The notes beneath the pieces were generated by a model, which did no database searches, was not told where the DNA came from, and worked only from the letters and a program-made list of their open reading frames with translations. DNA of 47,198 bases. Source: Oceanospirillaceae bacterium (GTDB lineage Bacteria > Pseudomonadota > Gammaproteobacteria > Pseudomonadales > Balneatricaceae). Within the stretch, counting starts at the first letter, position 1; the number at the start of each line of letters is the position of its first letter. Shown here one piece after another: positions 29,878 through 37,429 of this stretch. The position numbers were made by a program, and so were the translations under genes. The stretch is from the NCBI GenBank assembly GCA_003521845.1, contig DPHB01000004.1, positions 21,493 through 68,690 on the forward strand. The letters are read 5' to 3'.

Positions 29878-31380
29878 ATGAGTAATCAAACTAGCAACCC
29901 TGAAGTAGCACAAGACGATAACAAGCTAATCGCTGAGCGTCGTGCTAAGTTGGCGGCACGCCGCGAACAAGGTAACCCTTTTCCTAACGATTTCCGTCGT
30001 GACAGCTATGCCCAGGATCTACAAGACAAATACGGCGCAGAAGAAAAGCCGGCTCTAGAAGAGAAGGCGCTACCGGTCAAGGTGGCTGGGCGTATTATTC
30101 GTAACCGTGGTGCCTTTATTGAAATTCAAGACGTATCCGGTCGTATTCAATTATACGTTAACCGAAAGGCCCTGGCTCCTGAGCAACTTGCGGATATTAA
30201 AACCTGGGACCTAGGTGACATAGTTGCTGCCTCTGGTACCTTGCAAAAGTCCGGTAAGGGCGACTTGTTTGTCGACATGCAGGAGCCGCAACTGCTGACT
30301 AAGGCCTTGCGTCCTTTGCCAGACAAGCACCATGGTTTGTCGGACCAAGAAATGCGTTACCGTCAGCGTTATGTTGACCTTATTGTTAACGACGAATCAC
30401 GTAATACCTTCCGTAAGCGTACACAGATAGTTGAAGCCATTCGTCAGTTTTTGATTCGCCACGAATTTATGGAAGTAGAAACGCCCATGATGCAGGTGAT
30501 TCCTGGGGGTGCTAGCGCCAAGCCATTTGTGACTTATCATAATGCCTTGGATCTAGAGATGTTCTTGCGTATCGCACCTGAACTATACCTCAAGCGTTTG
30601 GTTGTCGGTGGTTTTGAACGGGTATTCGAAATCAACCGTAACTTCCGTAACGAAGGCTTGTCGACTCGTCATAACCCAGAATTCACCATGTTAGAATTCT
30701 ACTGGGCTTATGCTGATTACGAAGACCTGATGAACCTAACGGAAGCTATGTTGCGTGAAGTAGCAGCAGAAGTTTTGGGTAGCACGCAAGTGCATTATCA
30801 AGGTAAAGATTACGATTTGGCGCAGCCGTTTGAGCGTATCTCTGTATTTGATTCTATCCTGCACTACAATGCCGATATCAAGGCCGAAGAGCTCGCTGAC
30901 GAAGCTGGTGCGCGCGCTATTGCGAAAGGCTTAGGTATTCCAATGAAGGATTCTTGGGGCTTGGGTAAGGTGCAAATTGAGATCTTTGAGAAGACTGTAG
31001 AAGATCGTTTGGATGCACCTACCTTTATTACGCAATACCCTGCCGAAGTATCGCCTTTGTCGCGTCGTAACGATGCTGATCCATTTGTCACAGATCGCTT
31101 TGAATTCTTTGTCGGCGGGCGTGAAGTGGCTAACGGATTCTCGGAGTTGAACGACGCTGAAGACCAAGCCGAACGCTTTATGGCGCAGGTAGCCGAAAAG
31201 GACGCCGGTGACGACGAAGCTATGCATTATGATGAAGACTATGTAACGGCTCTAGAATACGGTCTGCCACCTACAGCGGGTGAAGGTATTGGTATCGACC
31301 GTTTGGTTATGTTCCTGACCGACTCAGCGTCTATCCGTGACGTGCTGTTGTTTCCACACATGCGTCCAGAAGCCAAATAA
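29878..31380 (+). CDS. lysS: Lysyl-tRNA synthetase, class II
   Basis: This 500-residue protein has an N-terminal OB-fold anticodon-binding domain (VKVAGRIIRNRGAFIEIQDVSGRIQLYVN, residues ~64-92). A class-II catalytic core follows, with motif 1 around FMEVETPMMQVIPGGASAKPF, motif 2 FERVFEINRNFRNEGLSTRHNPEFTMLEFY, and motif 3 GEGIGIDRLVMFLTDSASIRDVLLFP. Length is typical (about 505). It charges tRNA-Lys with lysine and lies just downstream of prfB, an arrangement shared with E. coli. A MITE-like repeat and a terminator follow. Confidence 0.98.
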   Translation: MSNQTSNPEVAQDDNKLIAERRAKLAARREQGNPFPNDFRRDSYAQDLQDKYGAEEKPALEEKALPVKVAGRIIRNRGAFIEIQDVSGRIQLYVNRKALAPEQLADIKTWDLGDIVAASGTLQKSGKGDLFVDMQEPQLLTKALRPLPDKHHGLSDQEMRYRQRYVDLIVNDESRNTFRKRTQIVEAIRQFLIRHEFMEVETPMMQVIPGGASAKPFVTYHNALDLEMFLRIAPELYLKRLVVGGFERVFEINRNFRNEGLSTRHNPEFTMLEFYWAYADYEDLMNLTEAMLREVAAEVLGSTQVHYQGKDYDLAQPFERISVFDSILHYNADIKAEELADEAGARAIAKGLGIPMKDSWGLGKVQIEIFEKTVEDRLDAPTFITQYPAEVSPLSRRNDADPFVTDRFEFFVGGREVANGFSELNDAEDQAERFMAQVAEKDAGDDEAMHYDEDYVTALEYGLPPTAGEGIGIDRLVMFLTDSASIRDVLLFPHMRPEAK

Positions 31381-31405
31381 CCTGGAATGATACGCGCTGA
31401 TTCTG

Positions 31406-31524
31406 CGTCATTGCGTACCCAAAGCACTCGTTATGCTCATGGGGCAGGCCCAGCGCAGCAATCTCCATCCGTATGGCACCTTGCCTGAAAGAGGTTGCCA
31501 CGTCGTTGCACTCCTCGCAATGAC
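31406..31524. repeat. MITE-like interspersed repeat, copy D
   Basis: This ~119-bp element begins CGTCATTGCGTACCCAAAGC and ends CTCGCAATGACA. Its interior matches copy A closely (GCTCATGGGGCAGGCCCA, TATGGCACCTTGCCTG, GGTTGCCACGTCGTT). It lies between the convergent genes lysS and ygfZ, just ahead of a terminator. Confidence 0.82.
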
Positions 31525-31532
31525 AATGCCAT

Positions 31533-31563
31533 AAAAAAGGAGCCTTTTGAGGCTCCTTTTTTT
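31533..31563. terminator. Bidirectional terminator between lysS and ygfZ
   Basis: AAAAAAGGAGCC (31533-31544), loop TTTTGA, GGCTCC followed by seven T. A and T runs on both sides allow termination of both convergent transcripts. Confidence 0.9.
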
Positions 31564-31576
31564 GGTTTTTGCAGAT

Positions 31577-32638
31577 CTATAATCTGATGCGTTCAAAGAC
31601 TTGTTCATCGATGCTGTAAGGCAAGGGGTCGATTTCCACTTGGCTTTCATCAACGCCACCTATGCTTAGGGTGTCGTCTTGATCTTCGGCTTCTTTAATA
31701 TTGATTACCGCGGTAAACCAGTAGAGGTCGTCTGTTGCTTGCGCCAGGCTGGTGATGCGGCCGATGTTGCCGCGGCCGCTGGCATCAATTTGCATGCCCA
31801 CTTGTATTGGCGTGGTGCTGGTGATGCGGCCCAGATACAAGTGGCGTTTTAGTTTGCCTAGGTATTGCATGCGGGCGACCACTTCTTGGCCTGTGTAACA
31901 GCCTTTTTGAAAGTTAATACTGCCCATTTCTTGTAAGTTTAGCATTTGTGGTACGTAATGCTGGCTAACTTCTTCGCTCACGTATATCAGGCCGTCTTTG
32001 ATTTGGCTGATTTCCCATTGTGCGGTAGAAGTGGGGCGGGCATGGTCAGCTAGCTGCAACCACAGGTCAATGGCTGCATCTGGCTGACAATAGACAACGT
32101 AGCGTTGTTGGGCGGCATTGCTACAGAATGCAAAGCCCTGTGCAAATTCGGCAATCTGTCTGTCTTGGCTTGGTACTGAGCAGAGTTGCGCTAGCGCCTC
32201 ATGGGCTTTGGGTCCCCATAAGCCGAGGCGTACCCAGTCATTGTTTTGGTTATGCAGTTTGGCCTTGGAGAAAACAATGTATTTGGCAAGGGCGGCATTG
32301 ACCGGTTCGACAACGTCGGCAGCCATATGTAGCATAACTTGGTCATTTACTTGTAGCAGGTCAAAATTACTAATAACGCTGCCTTTCGGTGAGCAGTAAG
32401 CACCTGCTAGACCTTGCTGGGGAGTTAGTTCGTCCACATTACATGTAAGCTGGCCTTGTAAAAATTTGCTGGCATCGGGCCCAGTTAAAGCTAATGTGCC
32501 ATAATTAGAAAGGTCAGTGATGTAGGCTTCGGCACCTTGGCTAGCATTGGCATGATGAATGCCGCCTTGCTCAAGTATGGAAAACCCCTGTTGCTGTAGA
32601 AAGTCGTGCCAGTGTTGCATAGAGTTGAGATGTGTCAT
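31577..32638 (-). CDS. ygfZ: tRNA-modifying / Fe-S cluster folate-binding protein YgfZ
   Basis: This 353-residue GcvT-like protein carries the YgfZ signature KGCYTGQEVVAR (residues ~240-251), with LTGPDASKFLQGQLTCNVDEL and YCSPKGSVISNF in the N-terminal half. YgfZ is a folate-binding protein that helps assemble or repair certain Fe-S enzymes, including MiaB. Two starts are possible (32638 and an ATG at 32620); neither has a clear ribosome site. It is divergent from sdhE-ygfX, the same arrangement as in E. coli. Confidence 0.92.
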   Translation of the reverse strand: MTHLNSMQHWHDFLQQQGFSILEQGGIHHANASQGAEAYITDLSNYGTLALTGPDASKFLQGQLTCNVDELTPQQGLAGAYCSPKGSVISNFDLLQVNDQVMLHMAADVVEPVNAALAKYIVFSKAKLHNQNNDWVRLGLWGPKAHEALAQLCSVPSQDRQIAEFAQGFAFCSNAAQQRYVVYCQPDAAIDLWLQLADHARPTSTAQWEISQIKDGLIYVSEEVSQHYVPQMLNLQEMGSINFQKGCYTGQEVVARMQYLGKLKRHLYLGRITSTTPIQVGMQIDASGRGNIGRITSLAQATDDLYWFTAVINIKEAEDQDDTLSIGGVDESQVEIDPLPYSIDEQVFERIRL

Positions 32639-32749
32639 TTAGTTGGCTTGAATCAGTCAATTATCCGCCTTAACGACTGAAATGACCAGCCGTTTTCAGT
32701 TAAAATGCTCGTCATACAAGTGTCTCTTATTAGTTTTGGTAACCTAAAC

Positions 32750-33013
32750 ATGTTAAATGAAACCGAGTTGAAACGTCAGATCTGGCATAGTCGCCGTGGG
32801 ATGTTGGAATTGGATGTATTGCTAGAGCCTTTTGCGCGCCATGAGTTGGCTAGCCTAGAGTCTGACTTACAGGGTGTGTATGTGCGCTTGTTAGCAGAGC
32901 AGGATCCAGATTTGTTTGCTTGGTTTATGGGGCACGCGACAAGCGACGATAAGGATCTCGCGGCGATGGTACAACGGATTCAAGACTATGCAGCCTCTGG
33001 ATCTACGTCTTAA
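32750..33013 (+). CDS. sdhE: FAD assembly factor SdhE
   Basis: This 87-residue protein begins MLNETELKRQIWHSRRGMLELDVLLEPFARHEL. The RGMxELD motif (residues 16-22) is the SdhE signature. SdhE promotes covalent FAD attachment to the succinate dehydrogenase flavoprotein. I start at 32750, where the family begins; the frame extends 45 bases further upstream. Its 3' end overlaps the start of ygfX by 26 bases. Confidence 0.93.
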   Translation: MLNETELKRQIWHSRRGMLELDVLLEPFARHELASLESDLQGVYVRLLAEQDPDLFAWFMGHATSDDKDLAAMVQRIQDYAASGSTS

Positions 33014-33416
33014 ACCATCTCGTTACCTAGAGTGGGCGACGCTTGTGGTCTGGGGTGCAAGCGTATTATTGTTACTGTCAGTCGGCCTGCATTGGTGGCA
33101 GAGTCTGGCAGCCTGCGTTGGCGCTACCTGGTTGTTTCTCGGTTGGCTGCAGCGCTATGTTTGGTTACGCGCTAGCAATAGTCTGCAGGGCATGCGCATT
33201 AGTGTGCACCAGTGGCGCTTAACCTTGGCCGATGGGCAGGTGCACGATGCAAAGTTGGCATCGGGGTGCCGTTTTCTGCCTGGGTTTATTGTCTTGCGAT
33301 TACGGCTGCAAAATAGCGCCATTATTTGGAGCTTGCTGCTTGCCGACAATGCCTCCGCCGACGAATTGCGGCGCTTGCGCGTCTGGGGGCGCTGGGGTTC
33401 TTATACCCACAAATAG
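32988..33416 (+). CDS. ygfX: YgfX-like inner membrane protein
   Basis: This 142-residue protein begins MQPLDLRLKPSRYLEWATLVVWGASVLLLLS, with two hydrophobic segments (about residues 15-33 and 38-55) and a C-terminal soluble part rich in beta-strand pattern (LTLADGQVHDAKLASGCRFLPGFIVLRL). Position and overlap with sdhE, size and topology fit YgfX, which in E. coli has been described as a membrane protein partnered with SdhE/YgfY. The ATG lies within sdhE, 26 bases before its end. Its last 16 bases overlap the convergent nadB 3' end. Confidence 0.8.
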   Translation: MQPLDLRLKPSRYLEWATLVVWGASVLLLLSVGLHWWQSLAACVGATWLFLGWLQRYVWLRASNSLQGMRISVHQWRLTLADGQVHDAKLASGCRFLPGFIVLRLRLQNSAIIWSLLLADNASADELRRLRVWGRWGSYTHK

Positions 33417-35005
33417 TTGTGCGGCGTAAGAATGGTGTTGCGTGCCACGCTACTAGTGTGTGGGTAATCCAGTGTGTAATGTAAGCCACGGCTTTCTTTA
33501 CGCTGCTGAGCTGAGCGAATAATAAGGCTGGCGACGACCGCAAGATTACGCAGTTCCACTAGATCGCTGGTAACACGATAGTTGCTGTAAAACTCGTCGA
33601 TTTCACCTAGCAACATGTCAGCGCGGTGTTGGGCCCGGGTGAGGCGTTTGTTGGTGCGCACAATACCTACGTAATCCCACATAAAACGGCGTAATTCATC
33701 CCAGTTGTGCGACAAGATAACGTCTTCATCAGAATCAGTGACTTTACTGCCATCCCAAGATTTTACTTGTTGTGTTACATATGCAGGCTGCCAATTGCTG
33801 ACTATATGCTGGGCCGAAGATTGTGCGTAAACAAAGCATTCTAGCAATGAGTTACTGGCTAGGCGGTTGGCACCATGCAAGCCGGTAAAGGCGGTTTCGC
33901 CAATGGCATACAGGCCTTCTACGTCAGTGAGTCCTTGCTCATTGGTCATGACGCCGCCACAGGTGTAATGGGCAGCGGGAACAACGGGAATCGGGTCTTT
34001 GCTAATATCGATGCCGTACTCTAGGCAGCGCTTATAGATAGTAGGGAAGTGCTCTAGAATAAAGGCCTTGCCGCGATGGGAGATGTCTAGGTACACGCAA
34101 TCGTCACCTAAACGTTTCATTTCGTGGTCAATGGCGCGCGCCACTATGTCCCTTGGCGCCAGTTCTAAGCGCTCATCAAAGCGCTGCATAAAAGGTTCGC
34201 CATTGGCTAGCGTGAGCTTGCCGCCTTCGCCGCGTACTGCTTCAGAAATCAAGAATGATTTGGCTTTTGGATGGTATAGGCAAGTAGGGTGGAATTGATT
34301 GAATTCCATGTTGGCCACGCGGCAGCCCGCACGCCAAGCCATAGCGATGCCATCACCCGATGAACCATCGGAATTGCTAGTGTATAGATAAACTTTACTT
34401 GCGCCGCCCGTAGCTAGTACCACGGCCTGGGCGCTAAAACTATCCACATGACCCGTTTGTTGGTCTAATATGTAAGCGCCAATGCAGCGGTTGCCAGGCA
34501 GTCCGGTTTTGGCATTGGTGATTAAATCAACCGCTACCTTGTGGGTGAGAAGGTGTATGTTTTCTGCTTCAGTGGCGCGTAGTAGTAAGGTTTCAGAGAC
34601 TGCTAGCCCAGTACGATCGGCGGCATGAATAATGCGGCGATGGCTGTGGCCGCCTTCTTGGGTGAGGTGAAAGCCTTGGCTTTCTTTGTCGTCAGCGGTA
34701 AATGGCACTTGTTGCTTGATCAGCCAGTTGATACTGCTTTTGGCGTTTTCTACGGTAAAGCGTATGGCCTGTGGGTTGCCTAATTTGGCACCTGCTTCTA
34801 TGGTATCCTGAATGTGGTTCTCAACACTATCACTGGGGTCCAGTACGGCCGCGATGCCCCCTTGAGCGCGCGACGAGGAGCCAGCATTGAGTTCCCGTTT
34901 ACTGATAATGGCCACTTTTTTGTCTCGTGGTAACTGCAGTGCTAGACTGAGGCCGGCAGCGCCAGAGCCAATAATCAGCACATCATAATCAAATTGTTGT
35001 TGCAT
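33401..35005 (-). CDS. nadB: L-aspartate oxidase
   Basis: This 534-residue flavoprotein begins MQQQFDYDVLIIGSGAAGLSLALQLP, with the FAD motif GSGAAG at residues 13-18. It carries SSRAQGGIAAVLDPSDS, GGHSHRRIIHAADRTG, YTCGGVMTNEQGLTDVEGLYAIGE and GLHGANRLASNSLLECFVYA. NadB oxidises L-aspartate to iminoaspartate, the first step of NAD synthesis. I choose the ATG at 35005 (GGTGAG upstream) over a TTG at 35020. Its 3' end overlaps ygfX. rpoE diverges on the other side, the same nadB/rpoE neighbourhood as in many gammaproteobacteria. Confidence 0.96.
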   Translation of the reverse strand: MQQQFDYDVLIIGSGAAGLSLALQLPRDKKVAIISKRELNAGSSSRAQGGIAAVLDPSDSVENHIQDTIEAGAKLGNPQAIRFTVENAKSSINWLIKQQVPFTADDKESQGFHLTQEGGHSHRRIIHAADRTGLAVSETLLLRATEAENIHLLTHKVAVDLITNAKTGLPGNRCIGAYILDQQTGHVDSFSAQAVVLATGGASKVYLYTSNSDGSSGDGIAMAWRAGCRVANMEFNQFHPTCLYHPKAKSFLISEAVRGEGGKLTLANGEPFMQRFDERLELAPRDIVARAIDHEMKRLGDDCVYLDISHRGKAFILEHFPTIYKRCLEYGIDISKDPIPVVPAAHYTCGGVMTNEQGLTDVEGLYAIGETAFTGLHGANRLASNSLLECFVYAQSSAQHIVSNWQPAYVTQQVKSWDGSKVTDSDEDVILSHNWDELRRFMWDYVGIVRTNKRLTRAQHRADMLLGEIDEFYSNYRVTSDLVELRNLAVVASLIIRSAQQRKESRGLHYTLDYPHTSSVARNTILTPHNYLWV

Positions 35006-35148
35006 AGGGGAACTCACCAATCATACGCGGGTCTTAGAGTTGATTTTAGGGCATTATAGCGGCTTCATATGTGCTTTTGTACATTGTATGTTGGCTAGGT
35101 GCCCCCATTAATAGGTGAATCACCAAAATTTGTCAGTAACTAGGGCAT

Positions 35149-35171
35149 CTTGGCGCTGGGTTCGTGCCAAG
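35149..35171 (+). other. Hairpin in the rpoE leader
   Basis: CTTGGCGC (35149-35156) pairs with GTGCCAAG (35164-35171), eight pairs with one G-U, loop of seven. It ends 28 bases before the TTG start codon and 17 before the AAGGA ribosome site. No T run follows, so it is not a terminator. Confidence 0.55.
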
Positions 35172-35199
35172 GTCTCACTATAGTCATTAAGGAAATCCC

Positions 35200-35775
35200 T
35201 TGCCGGAAACGCAAGCCACGGATCAACAATTAGTAGAGCGGGTGCAGGCTGGTGATAAGCGTGCCTTCGATTTATTAGTGTTGAAATACCAGCACAAAAT
35301 AATTAGCTTGGTAGGGCGCTATGTTCGCGATCATCATGAAGCTATGGATGTAAGCCAAGAAGCGTTTATTAAAGCTTATCGGGCCTTGCAAAATTTTCGC
35401 GGTGATAGCCAGTTTTATACGTGGCTGTATCGTATTGCTATTAATACGGCAAAAAACTACCTAGTAGCGAAGGGGCGCCGCCCGCCGGATCGTGATATTG
35501 ATGCGGATGAGCAGGCTGACTATGGTTTTGCAGAGGCTATGACCGATAGCGAAACTCCAGAGAACCTGCTGGCCCGCGATCAGCTGCAAGAAAAGGTATT
35601 TGCGGCTTTAGAAAGCCTCCCAGATGACCTGAAAACGGCTTTGTCTTTACGCGAGTTTGAGGGCTTGAGCTACGAACAAATTTCGGAAATCATGGATTGT
35701 CCTGTCGGTACCGTGCGTTCACGCATATTTCGTGCTCGTGAGGCCATCGATAAGGTCGTTGTTAAGCACATGTAA
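35200..35775 (+). CDS. rpoE: Envelope-stress sigma factor RpoE/AlgU
   Basis: This 191-residue ECF sigma factor reads DQQLVERVQAGDKRAFDLLVLKYQHKI, then DVSQEAFIKAYRALQNFRGDSQFYTWLYRIAINTAKNYLVAKGRRPP (region 2), and LREFEGLSYEQISEIMDCPVGTVRSRIFRAREAIDK (region 4). It matches E. coli RpoE and Pseudomonas AlgU almost block for block. The start is a TTG at 35200: an in-frame TAA lies four codons upstream and AAGGA is correctly spaced, so no ATG is possible. It directs transcription of envelope-stress genes. Gene order rpoE-rseA-rseC-mucD follows, without a separate rseB. Confidence 0.97.
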   Translation: MPETQATDQQLVERVQAGDKRAFDLLVLKYQHKIISLVGRYVRDHHEAMDVSQEAFIKAYRALQNFRGDSQFYTWLYRIAINTAKNYLVAKGRRPPDRDIDADEQADYGFAEAMTDSETPENLLARDQLQEKVFAALESLPDDLKTALSLREFEGLSYEQISEIMDCPVGTVRSRIFRAREAIDKVVVKHM

Positions 35776-35856
35776 GGCCTTCTCTTAGTAACCAGTGGCT
35801 GGTGTGTTATACGAGTGGCTGTTGCGACAATAAGTGAAGAAAAATTGGAAATTGAT

Positions 35857-35884
35857 GGAACTGTTACGCTGTTTTGGCGTCAAA
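35857..35884 (+). promoter_or_regulatory. Sigma-E-type promoter in front of the anti-sigma gene
   Basis: GGAACTG (35857-35863), 15-base spacer, GTCAAA (35879-35884). The E. coli sigma-E consensus is GGAACTT and GTCnAA with a spacer of about 15-16, so only one base differs. A transcript would start near 35891, about 50 bases before the GTG at 35944. Confidence 0.65.
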
Positions 35885-35943
35885 CTCTGTAATCTGAAAC
35901 TGTGGCATCGCTTTTTGTGTGTCACAAACCAAGGAAAATTGTA

Positions 35944-36774
35944 GTGACTCAATCATCATTGCTTGCCGAACAAATGCGCGAATCAATTAGCGCAATGGTA
36001 GACGACGAAGCCCAGCAACTGGAGTTGCAGCGGGTGTTGAAAGCTGGCGAGGCAGATACTGCTGTGGCGCAGCAATGGCAACGTTATCAATTGGCGAGTA
36101 GCTTGTTGAAGCGCCAAACTGATCAAGTTACTTTGGATACCGAGTTGGCTGATCGCGTGCGTGCCGTTATGCTTGATGAAGCCGAACTGCAAGTAGCTCC
36201 TGTGGTGCCCGAGGTTGCAGCAACTGCCTGGTGGAAGCCAGTGAGTGGTTTTGCTGTTGCCGCAAGTGTCACCATGATGATGGTGTTTGGTGTGCAGCAA
36301 ACGTCCTTAATTAGTCAAACCGGTGTGCCTCAAGATGCGAGTATCGTATTGTTGGAGCCGGGGCAGCTTAATAAGCGCTTTAATCAAGCTAGTTCTGGTG
36401 CTTCTGCCCCTCTTGCTGTGGAGCAAGGCGAGGTGCTAGGCCGTGCGAGTGCTATTGATGGTGCACATACCTTGTGGAATGTGCCAGTGTTGCCAGCAGG
36501 CTTTTTCTTGGTGCAGCGTAGCTTGGATGATACCGGTGCGATTGCCCGTGAAGCGTTGCTGTACAGCAATGGTAGCAAAGAGTTTACTATATATGTTGAG
36601 CCTTTGATGAGTCGCAGCATCGCTGAAGGTCATGCCTATGCGGGTCAAAATTTGGTATTAGGTCAAACGCTAAACTCGGCGGGTGGTGAAATATTCGTCA
36701 CCTTAGTTGGTGATTTGTCCTTGGCTACAGCCAAGCAGGTGGCTGCATCTGTTATGGCAAATGCTGCTCAGTAA
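35944..36774 (+). CDS. rseA: RseA/MucA anti-sigma factor fused to an RseB/MucB C-terminal domain
   Basis: The 276-residue protein has three parts. Residues ~8-75 (MRESISAMVDDEAQQLELQRVL, QQWQRYQLASSLLK) read as the cytoplasmic anti-sigma domain of RseA/MucA. Residues ~98-117 are one membrane helix (SGFAVAASVTMMMVFGVQQ). After a linker, residues ~178-274 (LPAGFFLVQR, ALLYSNGSKEFTIYVEP, VTLVGDLSLATAKQVAASV) follow the small C-terminal domain of RseB/MucB. RseA homologues are usually ~195-215 residues and lack this domain. No separate rseB is present: rseC starts at this gene's stop (TAATG). The GTG at 35944 follows AAGGA; an ATG at 35974 is the alternative. A sigma-E-type promoter precedes it. 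Confidence 0.85.
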   Translation: MTQSSLLAEQMRESISAMVDDEAQQLELQRVLKAGEADTAVAQQWQRYQLASSLLKRQTDQVTLDTELADRVRAVMLDEAELQVAPVVPEVAATAWWKPVSGFAVAASVTMMMVFGVQQTSLISQTGVPQDASIVLLEPGQLNKRFNQASSGASAPLAVEQGEVLGRASAIDGAHTLWNVPVLPAGFFLVQRSLDDTGAIAREALLYSNGSKEFTIYVEPLMSRSIAEGHAYAGQNLVLGQTLNSAGGEIFVTLVGDLSLATAKQVAASVMANAAQ

Positions 36775-37280
36775 TGGCAGAGCCTAGCCATGAACATGCT
36801 CTCGAGCCGGCTTTTGTGGAGCAGCCTGCTACTGTGGTTGCTATCCGAGAAACGACGGTAACGCTATCTACTATTCGTCTTAATACCTGTCAGCAGTGCT
36901 CGATGAAAGCCGGCTGTGGGCAGCGTATGCTGAACCAAGCGTCTAGTTGTCAGCGATCCCAAATCGAATTGCCAAAACCTGCCGACCTGGCCTTGTCCAT
37001 CGGTCAAGAAGTGCAGGTGGCTATCCCCCAAAGTACCTTTATTCAAGCCAGCTTGTGGGTGTTCTTAGTGCCCTTGCTGGTGATGTTTGTTGCTGCTTAT
37101 GCTGCCCAGTATTTGGCCTTTAGTGAGCCGGTAATTGCTATAGTTGGCTTGCTAGGGTTGGGGGTTGGCGTGTTGTTTATGCGCCGCAGAATGCAGTCTT
37201 TGCAGACCCATAGTCGCTGGCAACCACATCTTGTGGTGGCCAAGGTTGAGGCTGCTGTACAAGTGCTAAAACTACCCTAG
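36774..37280 (+). CDS. rseC: RseC/MucC family envelope-stress protein
   Basis: This 168-residue protein has a cytoplasmic N-terminal part with the RseC cysteine cluster (NTCQQCSMKAGCGQR, Cys39, Cys42, Cys48, plus Cys59). Two membrane helices follow (about residues 90-110 and 115-135). RseC is an inner-membrane protein, a positive modulator of sigma-E, and is related to the Rnf-associated SoxR-reducing system. It is translationally coupled to the rseA fusion gene through TAATG. Confidence 0.92.
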   Translation: MAEPSHEHALEPAFVEQPATVVAIRETTVTLSTIRLNTCQQCSMKAGCGQRMLNQASSCQRSQIELPKPADLALSIGQEVQVAIPQSTFIQASLWVFLVPLLVMFVAAYAAQYLAFSEPVIAIVGLLGLGVGVLFMRRRMQSLQTHSRWQPHLVVAKVEAAVQVLKLP

Positions 37281-37429
37281 TCAGCTTGGTTTTACCGTAA
37301 GATCCTCTCTTGCGGCACCAGTTGTTGTGCAAAGCTATGTAAAGAAAGGCACTTTTTTCTCCCAATTCTGTCCCAATCGTATAATCTTTATGGATGCTAT
37401 ATTGTGTTCTATGTGTTGCAGGAGGAAGT

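Noticed and set aside
37349..37376. Sigma-E promoter in front of mucD (GCACTT, TCCCAA)
   Set aside because: The spacing is acceptable but two key bases deviate, and a better TATAAT lies just downstream.
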